Origin: Hypericum androsaemum
Lineage: Eukaryota; Streptophyta; Magnoliopsida; Malpighiales; Hypericaceae
Direction: 5' to 3'
NCBI GenBank assembly: GCA_963995505.1
Contig: OZ023183.1
Coordinates: forward strand, 14,442,671 to 14,506,670
DNA length: 64,000 bases
The position numbers and the translations under genes were made by a program. The number at the start of each line of letters is the position of its first letter. Position 1 is the stretch's first letter. Shown piece by piece: positions 43,941-55,911 of the stretch. The notes under the pieces were generated by a model. That model saw only the letters and a program-made list of their open reading frames with translations. It had not been told where the DNA came from and searched no databases.

Positions 43941-44698
43941 TGAATTGGGTAAGAGAATGGAGGCGTCTTCTTCAAGTCAACCTGAGTTTGACTACTTTTT
44001 TAAGCTGCTGATGATAGGGGATCCGGGCGTTGGAAAAAGCACCCTGCTTCTTAGTTTCCACCTCCAACACCTTCGAAGATCTCTCCCCTACTATCGGTAG
44101 GGTTGGTTTTTTTTTCCCTAACTTAAAAAATAAAATTCCGCATATTTTGGATTTTTATTTGAACCCAGAAAATGAAGTGTTATTCTATGAGATGGGCCCG
44201 GAGAGAGAGTTGAAAAGAATGCATGTATAATTCCAGCACTGCCGGATATTTTTTTCCAGCCTTGAACTCAACGAAGAACCTTACCACATGGACCAATTGT
44301 CTATTTGTTTGGTTGGTTTGGGTTACTGTAATTCTAAACATTATGAATATGCTTGTGCTGCTTCTGTCTGGTTTTTCGGTTATTTAGTCGTTGTTCGATT
44401 GATGTATTGCGGGCTTCTGGATTAGTCTTTGGAGAAGTTTCTATGTGTGTCAGTTTGGTTTTCAATTGCAACAGAACTAATCCGCGGCAGCAGATTAAGA
44501 ACAAAAAGACAAATGGAGTGCTAATAGATAAAAATAGTAACTTTGGATAGTCTTCTTTTTTAATTTTAATCTGCGGATTATAGACCTGTCATATATCTTA
44601 TCATATTCTATTCTAGAAGAAGTTGATTATACGTCGTCTTTCGATTGTAGGAGTTGATTTCAAGGTAAAGCATCTCACAGTAGGTGGCAAGAAGTTTG

Positions 44699-45150
44699 CG
44701 GCTTTGGCAAGAACTTTGGCTTTGATCACGTTTCCGATGCGGAAACTGAAGATCATGTCACCTAAACTTATGGCGGTGCTTCCTCTAGGGGCGCTAATCA
44801 CAGGTTCGGCTGCTCAGGGTGAGGCGATTCAAGTAGAGATCTCTTCGGAAGTATGACGTCTGGCTATCACGATGGGCATCTCCTGGGAGTGGGATACGTC
44901 TAGGATTCTTCATCTGGTCAAGGATGCAGCCCGAGGTTTGTATCCTCTCTGGTGCTTCGATCCTCCTTGATTTACTCATGTGTGGTGGTGTTCTTGTCCT
45001 TCTTGGTGTATATCTGGTATACTGTTGGTGTTAATTTGGCGGCCTTATATATAGTGTTTATCTCCGCGTTGCCTACGATAGACATTATCTATAACTTTGA
45101 TGTACCTTGGTGAACTTTGGTAAATACAACATTTACTTTTATAAAAAAAA
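44699..45150 (+). mobile_element. 5'-truncated LINE insertion in GTPase exon 2
   Basis: 452 bp, flanked by a direct repeat of about 17 bp (GTAGGTGGCAAGAAGTT at 44682-44698 and 45152-45168) and ending in a run of nine A. Long target duplication plus 3' poly(A) identifies target-primed reverse transcription. The body has no intact frame. The terminal TTTACTTTTATAAAAAA resembles the LINE-type ends at 45958 and 10820 (there on the minus strand). Confidence 0.9.
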
Positions 45151-45957
45151 AGTAGGTGGCAAGAAGTTGAAACTTGCTATTTAGGATACAGGTAACGAAT
45201 CTATTAATTTGTTGGCATGTCCCATTTACCCCTTTTCTGGTTGGAATTGATGAGATAATAGCGTTTAATGTACTTTCTAAGTATTGGATGTGGCACTTGA
45301 AGACTGCCTTTGATGGCATGTCCTGTTTGTGTGTTGGTATGATTCAGAACTCTTTTCGTTTGATAGCTTGAGAACATATGTTAGAACTGAGTTGTTTTGG
45401 CTTAGTGTTCTTCTTCTCCCTGGGAATGTTGTATTTTTTCTCGCGCTAGTAACTTTGCCCCTTTCATCTTGCAGCCGGACAGGAGAGGTTTAGGACTTTA
45501 ACTAGTTCTTATTACCGTGGAGCTCAGGGGATAATTATGGGTACACAACATTACATGGACTATAATAATGTATGTCATCTTGGTTGGTGGAGCTGGTCTT
45601 GTGACATTGACTTCTTAATTATTGAGGACATCTGCGATGTTTCTTCTTAATTTCCCAAATATATAACGGTTATATTTCTTCTCTACCATTTGCCTGTTCA
45701 ATGCCATTCTCCTCATCTTGTATGCTCTTTATTTGAAGCGGGTCCTTTGTGTTGTTGTTTTAGTGTATGATGTAACAAGGAGAGATACGTTTACTAACCT
45801 TGCGGATGTATGGGCTAAAGAAATCGATTTGTACTCAACAAACATGGACTGCATCAAGATGCTTGTTGGGAACAAAGTTGATAAAGTATTGTGTCTTAAT
45901 TTCTTTTGTTTGTAGAGCTTGATGGTAAATTTGATCTGCATTCAGTTCTCGTTGCAT

Positions 45958-47215
45958 CTCTTTTTTTTTTATAAGTAAAATTGTATTAACCCCACCAAAA
46001 GATAATTACAGAGTAATTATAATGGAATAAACACCCGGTACCTAAGGTACTAGATAGACACATATCTAAGCAAAAATAGAGATAAGTACTATCTAGCACA
46101 AGATCCTAAAGCCACACCACCAGAAGGACCAAAAGCCACCCCCGCAAACCCCTAAGAACGTAAAAAAAATATGGAGGATCAAGAAGGATCAAAGGACCAA
46201 AACACCACATCTTTTATCACTTGGAGGATAAAATAGGCATCCTCCTCCCAAGAGAAGCAAGACACAATAGCAAGCCTCTGCCGAGATCTCCTCTTGAAGA
46301 GCAGCATCGTGATCCTCCATAGCTGCAAGCAACGAGCAAAGGCTCAGAGCCGGCAATTTCTTCAAATTCTGCAGCGGAGATTCCAATAGAGTAGCGGCTT
46401 TACTTGTGAGCTTCCTGACACGGCAACTCGAGCGCATCGGGATCGACTGGAAAGAACGATGTTGTCTGACCATCACTTCCGCAGTCGTTAGGGACGCTGC
46501 GGACGAGGCAGCAGCGATGGGCTGCCCTACGACCACGCCACCAAGGACCAGATTAAGCCAAGCCACCATGTCGAAATCAACAGACAACGATGCGAACTCC
46601 GAACTCGACACATCCACAATCGGATGTGTAGAATCCAAAGGCTGCAAAAGTAAATCAGCCGTCTCCACCGACTGCAAAGCAACTCCATTTGACTCATCCT
46701 CGGGAGGCAAAGCCCCACCATCAATCTCTTCAAACTTACCGAATCAGGGGGCCAAAAAGCTGCAGCAAACTCAGAAGAGACCACAACAGACGGAACATCC
46801 TTGAATCCAGCAGGGAGCTGCGAAATCACAAGAGGAAAAGCCGAGGGCTCCCTAACCACCACTGAACCAACAACATCATCGCAATAAGGTACCGCCCCCA
46901 TAACATGAGCACCAAAGAGCTGCGGATCAAATGCATCAAAAGAGTCCGATGGAGGTGACAGAACATCAACCACCGAATTTGCACCATCAACCAGGGCGGC
47001 TGAAGGAGAAGCAGGAGGAGGCGAAGCAGAAACAGTGCCAGCCTTAGCACCAAGCGGTGCGGCAGCAAAAAGATGAGGCACAGAAGACAAAAGCAGCCCC
47101 TCCACAATAACAACCGAATCAACCTCAACAACTTCTCCTACACCAGCAGAGCTCTTAACACCAAAAGGACCCGGAAGGCCGTCCAAAGTCAGAGGAAGAG
47201 CAGGGTAGGATATGA
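45958..47215 (-). mobile_element. LINE fragment in GTPase intron 4
   Basis: On the minus strand it runs from about 47215 to a poly-T tract at 45960 (the poly(A) tail complement), followed by ATAAGTAAAATTGTATTAA. Two long overlapping minus-strand frames (46527-47186 and 46189-46710) are Ala/Ser/Val/Pro-rich without motifs I can name. They could be a decayed ORF1 or the ORF1/ORF2 junction. No reverse transcriptase motif is present. I did not find a convincing target duplication. Confidence 0.55.
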
Positions 47216-47243
47216 AATTGTGACAGAATTGTCATGTATCTTT

Positions 47244-47599
47244 TGTTGGAGAGAATCCCACATCGAAAATTGTAAGTGGGTTGGACATGTTTATAAATGT
47301 GAATAATCCACCTAGTCACTACCTTAAGATTTTGGGTAGGATATAAAAATTCTTATATGGTATCAGAGCCAATTGCTCTATCGAGACCCATGGTCCCTTG
47401 TGCTAGCACGACCCCCATTGAAAGCACGAGAGGCAATATGAAGCCCGTGCAAACTTCGGCCCGATGGGCTTCGTTTGAAGGAGCATGTTGGAGAGAATCT
47501 CACATCGAAAATTGCAAGTGGGTTGGACCTGTTTATAAGTATAGATGATTCACCTATTCACTACCTTAAGATTTTGGATACAATATGAAAATTCATACA
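47244..47599 (+). mobile_element. TRIM element (miniature LTR retrotransposon)
   Basis: 356 bp. Two 114-bp direct LTRs (47244-47357 and 47486-47599) start TGTTGGAGAGAATC. A perfect primer-binding site TGGTATCAGAGCC (47358-47370) for initiator tRNA-Met and a purine stretch GAAGGAGCA (47477-47485) frame an interior of about 128 bp. Flanking 5-mers TCTTT and TCCTT differ at one base. Encodes no protein. It sits in GTPase intron 4, next to the LINE. Confidence 0.9.
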
Positions 47600-48328
47600 T
47601 CCTTGATGCTAGGTTTATTTGTGCGTAAGTCGTACATTTTTGCAGGAAAGTGAAAGGGTTGTTTCCAAAAAGGAAGGAATTGACTTTGCGAGGGAATACA
47701 TATGTCTTTTTCTCGAGTGTAGCGCAAAAACTCGAGTGAATGTGGAGCAATGCTTTGAGGAGCTAGTTCTTAAGGTAAACATTATTATAATTAACTCTTT
47801 GCCAATTTTTCTTTGTGACCTGATATTTGGCATAGTTAAAACATGATGAAGGCAAAGCTCTCATCTTTATTTTGCTGTATTTTTTTTTCACTTGTCGAGT
47901 TGATTAGCGGAATATTGCCTCTTAATGCTGTTACTCACTAGTTGAGTTCGACATCCCAAGATCTCACCATTTCTTTGCAATAAGCTTCTCGATATGGTAG
48001 TTTCATCTATCAAAGCTTCACTATGCTCTTGATTGAGTGTAGTCCTCCAGGGATTGGTATTATTTTTCGATGCTGCTATCGTATAATGCATCACTTAGCG
48101 TTAAGGCCTCGCAAGTCGCATCCTGCGAACTGTTGCAAATATGGTGGTTTACGTGGTGGTCGGTTCGGGTTTGCTCCATGAAACACTGTTTTAGCATATA
48201 ATAACAAACTTTGGTTGCAGATCTTCGAAACACCAAGTTTGTTAGCTGAAGGGTCAAGTGGTGTCGAGAAGAACATCTTCAAACAGAAGCCACCTGAACA
48301 AGATGCATCAACCAGCAGTTGCTGCTAA

Positions 48329-49489
48329 TGGCGAACGCAATTCCATCGAACATCAACAACCTTCGTCAAATCGACCTCTTCTATCGTCCTTCCCGAGTGA
48401 TCGAACTCGATACTGTACAGAAGCAACTGGGAAATCTATGATGTTCCAAATGATGTCTTCCATTTATTTCACCTTTGTGGTTTAAGATATATTGTAAGAC
48501 CCCAAAGTTTCACTTAAATTGAATTGTTTCTGTTTTTGAAGGGCCAAATTGTGGTTTAATAATTTGATTGTGTTCGCTACCCAGCTTGGTAGCGCAACTC
48601 TAGTCTCGAGTTAGGTAGAACTGCATCAAATTTAAAGTAAATTGCACTCATTTAGGACGTACAAATTAAACTCATGATGCACAATGTGACACCAAATTGT
48701 GAAAATGTCAAACTAAGTAACACCAAAGTGAAGTTAGACAAGTACCAATATGAACTTTGATGAAAATTTCATTGAAAATGGAGATGGAGACGAGCTGGTG
48801 CCAGGGCAGAAAAGGAGGGATATGATCCCTTCCCGAAACAGAGATTTGACTAAAATTTTTTTAAACTCGATAAATCTAATAATCCATATTTAAATTGCGT
48901 AAACTAATTAATCCAAATTTAAATCGTGTGAGATGTAATAACAGCGACAAATTTTTTTTAACAAAGATTAAATATGTCGAGCTTGATTTGTTTTTATATC
49001 ACCAAATATCAAATCTATTCGACTGACTAATCTATGTTTGAGTTGAATGAGATCTTTGAAATGTGACAAAATTCTTTCAAAAAATATCTAACATTGATAC
49101 ATTTTCTAAGACTCGAACTCAAGACAAACAACACTCTTAAGTCTTATCTATTAATCTAATCGTTTTTTTATAGGTCGAGATTGATTTAAATTCTGGTTGA
49201 TATAGAGAGGTTTGACTAACAAGGTGGTGGGCCCCAGACACAGACGGGTCCCCGTCTTATCCGAATCTGAGACAGCCCCTAAAGTGGGCTCCACTTCCCC
49301 CAATCTCCATACGATACAAATCCCATACCAAAAAAGAAAAAAAAAATCCCCGAAATTTCAACAACGAGGTACGATCGAATCAAAATCCCCCGGAGATTCC
49401 CCAAACCCCGAACGGCCACCACGCCGCCGTTTCTCTCGTCTGAGACCACCACCCGCGCGGAGGGGGATGCCGGAGCGGACACCCGCGCT
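48329..49489. other. Intergenic: GTPase 3' flank and PP2C 5' flank
   Basis: 48329-48600 is probably 3' UTR. 48600-49200 is AT-rich without features. 49200-49489 is GC-richer and is probably the PP2C promoter and 5' UTR; a 93-codon frame there ends before the PP2C start and has no family features. Confidence 0.5.
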
Positions 49490-52400
49490 ATGATGTCCGA
49501 AAGAGATCCCAATTCCGTCTTCAGCGGCGGCGGCATCAGGTTCTCCTTCTTTTCTTTTCTTTTTTTGTAAATGCTCGAAACTTAGGCTCCGTCTAATTAT
49601 TATCTGGTTTGTCCCAATGGATTTTATCTTATCGCGGTTTTGAGGAGATCGACGGCTGCGGAATTGCGAGTTGTTATTTCTTTTTGGCAAACATTATTAA
49701 TAAAAATTTACTTCTAAAGAAACAGAACCTTAGGTTGTGTTTGTTTTTGCGATACTTTGTGGTGTTTAAGGAGAGGAGCTATTTCTTATTCGATTTTAGA
49801 CGTTCGGATTATGGAGGGGAGGGAGATAGAAGAAGAACCACCTTGATGAGGTAGATATTGTGGGAATAGCATTTCTGGTTAGCTTTGGAGAGGAGAATTA
49901 TAGCTGGAGTTGTTTGAATTTTTCGGTTCTGTTTTTCGTTCAGTCCGGGGTTGATTGTGTTTTAGAACACGGTGTTGTTTCAGTTAGGCTTTAGTTCTAA
50001 TGATGTTAAGGTTTGATTGCTAAAAGGATGATTCTGTCACTAGATCAACCTGATAGGAAAATGCTTGTATCTACTTTGATGGCATATCTAGTGATGTGTT
50101 GACTGTCTCGACTTTAGTGGTATCGGAAATTTTGGTAGCCACCAGATCTGACCTTAGTTGGTATGCTTTGTCACCTTAAGCCTGTATTACCAATTTCTCC
50201 AATGCCTGGTTATAAGGAAGCTCGATGAAACCAGTGATTTGACTACTAACAACTGACTTTAGTTTGGTGAACCTTGGAGGGTTTTGCTGTCTCCCGTTGC
50301 TTGGCTCTCAAGCCGAAAGACTCTTTTCTGTGATAAGGACTACAGGATTCCTATTATGATTTTATTTTTGTCTTTGTTCAGCTTTATTTCAGGTCCCCGA
50401 ACAGCGAAATTCAGCTATGGATATTCAAGTTTTAAGGGTAAAAGGGCTACAATGGAGGATTTCTACGAGACAAGGATATCTGAAGTTGATGGTCAAATGG
50501 TTGCCTTCTTTGGTGTGTTTGACGGTATGCCTCAATTTCGATTGGTACCTTGGTTTACTCCCCAACAGACCATTAATTGGCAAAGTTTCTCTTTACTTGT
50601 TTCTTGTTGGAGGCATGCATGTGTTCTTTTTTTGGAAGGATTACAAAAATGCTTTTAAAGTATATTTAACACATCAAATATGATGCTTTTGTACTTTGAT
50701 CACTCTGTATAACTCAATTAGCGGTAGCCTTAATAGAGTTGTTTTATCTATTATGTTGTTTGGCTATGTTTTTTTCTGGCAGGTCATGGAGGTTCCAGGA
50801 CTGCTGAATATCTCAAAAACCATCTTTTCAATAATTTAAGCAGCCATCCTGAATTTATGAAAGACACAAAGACAGCAATTGGTATGAAGTGACTCTATTG
50901 CACTAATGAAATGGACATGATTTGTCATTCTTTAAGCATCTATTATTCTTAAATGCTTTTTTTGGTATGTACATTTTGCAGTTGAAGCTTTTAGACAGAC
51001 GGATGTGGATTACCTTAAGGAAGAAAAGGGTCAGCAAAAAGATGCTGGGTCAACTGCATCAACTGCAATGCTTTTAGGGGATCGCTTAGTTGTTGCAAAT
51101 GTTGGGGATTCTAGAGTGGTCGCCAGTAGAGCTGGTTCAGGTTGCTCTTTCCTTTGGCAACTATGTGTTCTATATATAAAACGTAGATGGATACTATTAT
51201 TGTCGTATAATCCTCATATCGAGCGTAACTAAAGTGAGCCTATTTGGTTGGGAAAACTGGAGGTGTTGATAGCTGATTAAACCATTATTCTCTTTCCCCC
51301 AACTCCCTAAAGAAAAAAGTCTTCTGCATTTATTGAAATACTCTTTAATAGTATTTGACGATTTTTGCAGTTAACATCCAAATTTGTTCTCCTCAATTAC
51401 GTACCTTTCGTTCATACCCATCATAATGTCAATATGTCTCTTACCATTAGAATATTCTGTTTATAGTTGTATTGTTATTCCTCATTTTATTAAAACTAAG
51501 TTTGTGATCAACTGCCAGCTGTTAGTTATCGAATTAGCAGTCGATTACAGATTCAATTAGGCACAATCAAGCATGCTCGTCAATTGAGATAATTCCCAGC
51601 TGAATTTATCGGTCAACTTGATTGAAATGTAAAAGGATCCAAGTCTCCATGCCATAATTGAAGAAAAGCTTAAAAAATTGCATATGTTGTCTTGTGTATT
51701 TTAAAACGTAGTACGCATCAAATATTTGGAAATCTATGTGCTTGTAGTATGTGATCTTCACTATTTTTGGTTCTTTCTTTCCAGCCATTGCATTGTCTAT
51801 TGATCACAAACCTGATAGATCTGACGAACGTCAAAGGATTGAAGATGCAGGAGGCTTTGTCATATGGGCAGGTAAGCCTTCCATGCATTGTTTGTTTTAT
51901 TCCCCTGAAATTGTTTGATCATTATGCATGATTATTACTTTTATTCAATGTGAGAACATTATTTTGCGCCCAAGTTTATTTTTTTATTATACAATTCTTC
52001 CTCCAGGGTTTGAACCCCAGTGCTAGACTCCAAGCCCTATCCTCCACCCAACCCTTTATGTTGCTTAACTACTTCTGCTTGTATATATTGTTTTAGATAC
52101 CAAAATCAGGCATTTTGTGTATCCTATGTTTCTTTTGGTTGCTGAAAGTGAACTGACTGCGTCTATAAATATGCTTCACGTTTATGCCCAACTTCCTTTT
52201 GGAAGAAAGTTATGCTTTTATGTAATGCGATTCTTTCCAGTTACGTTTGGTATAGCTACCGTTCTTAACGCGTGAGCTGGATTAAATAGAAGGCTAACTT
52301 ATTTAAACATAGTCCCATGGTTACTTCTATATACCCTGGAGGAATATGGAAAAAGTTCATATCCTATGCTGCAACCAGGGGAAGGCTAAAAGGCAGTATA

Positions 52401-54085
52401 ATATTGGACTAGCTGAACACTAGCTTAGTTTGGCATTAATTTCCTGGTGAATGTTGTTTTGGCTGTCTGGTAATTACATGGTTTTTCCCATTTCACAGAA
52501 TCTGATACGCTGTGTTTGTAAGTAAAAGCTGAAGCCTATTATAGTTTTTAATTGTGATGTGTTTACTTGTGCTTCTCTTAATGTTGCTAAATTCTTAGGA
52601 ACATGGCGCGTGGGCGGTGTTCTTGCTGTTTCTCGGGCTTTCGGGGATAAGCTACTTAAGCCTTACGTTGTCTCTGAGCCAGAAATCCAGGTATCATCCT
52701 ACTTAAGCCTTTCAGCTGTTCTAATCCTGTAAATATTGCAGGTTTTTCATGAAAAGTTTCTTGACATTTAGATCATATGTTACCTTTCACTTGATCTAAA
52801 ATTGCTACAAATTTAAGGCATTATTGCATGTTTCATGCGTATAATCATGTTCTGGTTTCACCAACATTGTCATTTTGACCTTCGTATATAAGCAATTGAG
52901 TTGAGTGTCGGCTATGTAACACATATCTCTAGATAACACCAGTACTTTTAAGGTTATGTGCTTTGCCTGTCTTTTGCATTATGGATGCTTAAAACAGAGA
53001 TCTTTGCATCTTCACCAAAATCTAAGATTCTCAAAACCTAATTCTGTTATTTTTTTCGAAAAATTTAGCAACGTATGATTGAGAGCATTTGAAATTATGA
53101 ATGAATTTCCTGAATCTCTAAGAGAGATTGACTCTGGCCTGGTATGAATTTAATGATCTTCATCCACTCCTTGAAGCATTATTCTTGCCTGGGGTGGGGT
53201 GAATCTATATTATCATTTGTGTTTATTCGTGTGTGCAACATTTGGATTCGGGTCCGTATAAATCCGTTGTTACTTATGATGGTACCCCTTCCTTTGTTTA
53301 GGAAAAGGAACTTGATAGTGTTGACTTTATGATCATTGCAAGTGATGGACTTTGGAATGTGTTCTCAAATCAGGTCAGTTTTCTGTTTCAAATCGTTCTA
53401 CTTTTGTTTGTTTTTGTATTGTATTATTAGCCGCGCGACTCTGTGGTAGCTTTTGTGAGATTAATTTTGCAGTTTTGCTTTCCTTCATCAATCATGCGTT
53501 TTTATCGAGAGTCGTTAGTCATTTGGCTGACGTTCTTCCTTTCCCACACTAGAGAAAGGGATGTTAAAAAGCCTATCAGCTAATAAATAATAGACACACT
53601 CCTTTAAATACCACATTGAATTGACGACACCATGTATCCTACACGAGTCGGTGAAAAAAGAGAGAAAAAGAATGATGTTCACATAGTAAGATTAGCTATA
53701 AGATTGTCATGTGAGAGAGCGGGGAATAGCATAATGTTGAATTGAAGGTCAGGTGGCTTAAAGGAAGAAAGAAGCAAATCGAGGCGAGTCCCTTGCAAGG
53801 TCTAGAGAAATAGGAATCCAAGAATTTTGGCAATATTTGTTCAAGACGGAAGGTCTTGCTTTATGCATGTGATAGTAGCTCATTCATATTTTGTTTCTGA
53901 AATGTCATCACGGCAAGTAACATGTTAACGTTGCCAAGCTTAAGTACTTGCAGGAGGCAGTAACTCTAGTGCAGGACATAAAAGATGCAGAAGCAGCAGC
54001 GAGAAAGCTAATACAGGAAGCTTTTGCACGAGGGAGTTCTGACAACATTACTTGTGTAGTTGTCCGCTTTGAAAGCTCAAGCTGA
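49490..54085 (+). CDS. Protein phosphatase 2C (PPM family)
   Basis: Eight exons: 49490-49539, 50382-50524, 50783-50881, 50982-51140, 51785-51871, 52599-52690, 53302-53373 and 53954-54085, 834 bp, 277 residues. All junctions are GT-AG and in frame. It is a Mn/Mg-dependent Ser/Thr phosphatase: [21 protein letters not shown], the metal-binding FGVFDGHGG (split by intron 2), [47 protein letters not shown] and [11 protein letters not shown] are present, so catalytic residues look complete. It resembles the short Arabidopsis PP2Cs of the At4g31750 (WIN2) type. No transit peptide is obvious. The exon 2 acceptor was set at 50381 because the next AG downstream would break the frame. A second ATG follows directly at 49493. 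Confidence 0.95.
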
Positions 54086-54427
54086 CGCGCCAAGGTCACG
54101 AGCTTTCTCGTTGATACTTGCTAGTTGGTTCTTCGATTTGTGCTTCCAATTTTGCAGATATTGAAAACCTAACGTTATTGTGGCAGCAGTATTGGAACTC
54201 GACTTGCAAATATTTCAGTCCAAAGTTGCCAATGTGTTCAGTACTTGAATTGATTCATATCAACACCTTCATGGTTTTGAATTATGATCAAGGTGTGTTT
54301 CTGTGGCTAGAAAATATTAATTGATCTCTATGTTCTGTTTCCCATATCAAAAGGGTACATGTCCAATAGTACATCTCAAAGAAGGTATAAATATATAGGT
54401 AGCCTGCAACTTTATTTATTATGAACA

Positions 54428-55432
54428 TCAGACATAAGTATAGTTCTCAAGCTGGACATCCTTGGACTTCAACGGAACGTACTCTCCCAGATAAACTTCG
54501 AGGTGGTCGGAGAGTGCAGACTTGTCGATGTTCTCGTGGTGGTAGGACTTGCAGACCAAGTAGGTTATGGTGTTGATGACCAGACCAAACAAAACCAACT
54601 TGGACAGCAACAAGAGGCAAGCAAATCCAATGCAAACCCTAGGCAAAATCCCAGATGAAGAATCCCCATAAACGACCAATACCTGGAAGGCCAAGTATAT
54701 ACCCAGAAAGGATACATTCAGCATGAAGAAGATGACACTAACTACCCACATCTTCCCCTTGATTAGAGCTCGGCTCTTGACCATGGCCTTGACCCCACGA
54801 GCATCTTCCAGAACCGAGACAACGCTGGCCAGCTGCCAGATTATGCTCAGGTAGACGAAACCCACGAGGTATATCCCCGTCAAGACGAAGGCACCTCCGA
54901 TTCCTACGTTGGTCGGCCCAACTACGAGCGTCCATGCAAAGATTACGATGAACGAGACCGTGTTGTAGAGGAAAAGGAAGGCGAGTATGCAGAAGAAGGT
55001 GACCATTAGCCTCTTCCAGACCTTAGGGACGACGCTTAGGACTTGAAGAAACGAGACTTCCTTGGACGTGTAGATGCAGGCGATGGTGTAAACGACGGCT
55101 GCTGTCGATATGAGCGAGAGGACGAAGTACAGCGTCCAGTAGGCTAGTTTGAAGAGCCAGAAGTAGGTCCAGTCGGCTGAGACCATGCTGGATAGCTTCT
55201 GGTAGCTCGACGAGCCGGGACGGGTCTCGTCGAGATGAACCTCGTCGACGATGATGTCCTTGAAGAGGAGGTCCGAAATCTCCATGTGGGCTAGGAAGAT
55301 GAATGAGAGAGGGAGGATTAGAGCCAGGGTGATCTTGGAGAATAGTTTCCTCCATGAGAAGAGTACCTTGTAGGAGTCCACGTAGATGTCTAGGAGGCCA
55401 AGGAATTGCATCTCCTCTTGCTCTCTGTCCAT
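54428..55432 (-). CDS. Multi-pass membrane protein, plant-specific, function unknown
   Basis: Intronless, 334 residues, starting MDREQEEMQFLGLLDIYVDSY. Roughly six hydrophobic segments lie at about residues 32-50, 95-118, 142-172, 178-205, 228-252 and 264-292, with a charged, probably luminal loop (about 55-85) after the first. The C-terminus (DHLEVYLGEYVPLKSKDVQL) is soluble. This matches a large plant family often mislabelled polyadenylate-binding protein 1-B-binding protein; its biochemical role is not established. The stop faces the PP2C stop, 343 bp away. GC content of the coding strand is higher than the flanks. An integral membrane, perhaps ER, location is inferred from hydrophobicity only. 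Confidence 0.9.
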   Translation of the reverse strand: MDREQEEMQFLGLLDIYVDSYKVLFSWRKLFSKITLALILPLSFIFLAHMEISDLLFKDIIVDEVHLDETRPGSSSYQKLSSMVSADWTYFWLFKLAYWTLYFVLSLISTAAVVYTIACIYTSKEVSFLQVLSVVPKVWKRLMVTFFCILAFLFLYNTVSFIVIFAWTLVVGPTNVGIGGAFVLTGIYLVGFVYLSIIWQLASVVSVLEDARGVKAMVKSRALIKGKMWVVSVIFFMLNVSFLGIYLAFQVLVVYGDSSSGILPRVCIGFACLLLLSKLVLFGLVINTITYLVCKSYHHENIDKSALSDHLEVYLGEYVPLKSKDVQLENYTYV

Positions 55433-55902
55433 GGCTATGGATTAATGAAGGTTTTGGCTTTCTTTGTGTTGAAGAAGGATGGATGTTATAGCAACAGCTG
55501 AGCTAAAGATTGGTTGGAAGAAGCAACTTTTTATGCGTTTTTTCGTTGAAGCTTCTCGAGTCAACGTCAAATTTGATGGATTAGATAAAGTGGAGCTTTC
55601 CCATTTTTAATGAAATGAATATTTTTTAAAGATTTTTTTATCTAATTCCGAATTATCATTTGGGTTTCGCTCTGGGTAGTTGTGCCTTCCGTTAATGTAG
55701 TCACAGAACCAAATTGTAATTTAAAGATGTCTTTTCTAATATGGAAAATATGATGTGAAAAGCGAACCACTAAATCGACTTTTGCTTAAAATCTAAGCAT
55801 TAATGAGAAAAAAATCCCAAATCTCCATTGACCCGTTAATTAATCAATTTGACAAAGTCAATCGGAATGAATATTTTTGTAACTGGGCCATAACAAGAGA
55901 TA
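55433..55902. other. Upstream region of the membrane protein gene
   Basis: Presumed promoter and leader of the minus-strand gene near 55433-55560, then AT-rich spacer. No specific site is supported. Confidence 0.45.
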
Positions 55903-55911
55903 TTTTTCTTT

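Larger units (their letters stand above)
43957..48328 (+). pseudogene. RABC1/RAB18-type small GTPase pseudogene
   Basis: Six exons: 43957-44096, 44653-45191 (with a LINE at 44699-45150), 45475-45540, 45764-45885, 47646-47774 and 48221-48328. GTPase motifs: P-loop GDPGVGKS (relatives have GDSGVGKS), [40 protein letters not shown] and ECSAKT. The end SSCC suits geranylgeranylation. Rab18-type plant GTPases act in membrane traffic and autophagy. Lesions: one extra C near 44058 shifts exon 1 after LLLSF; the LINE splits exon 2; and the Trp of the conserved IWDTAG is a TAG stop near 45183. Exons 3-6 remain open, and all junctions are GT-AG, so it is an intron-containing pseudogene, not a retrocopy. 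A longer in-frame start exists at 43912. Confidence 0.9.

Noticed and set aside
46406..46804. 132-codon plus-strand frame in GTPase intron 4
   Set aside because: It is antisense to the longer LINE-like minus-strand frames and has no family features.
49212..49493. 93-codon plus-strand frame before the PP2C
   Set aside because: It overlaps the PP2C start in another frame, lacks family motifs and lies in what looks like promoter and leader.
54738..55355. Minus-strand frames of 65 and 110 codons inside the membrane-protein gene
   Set aside because: They are alternative frames of the 334-residue protein with low-complexity composition.
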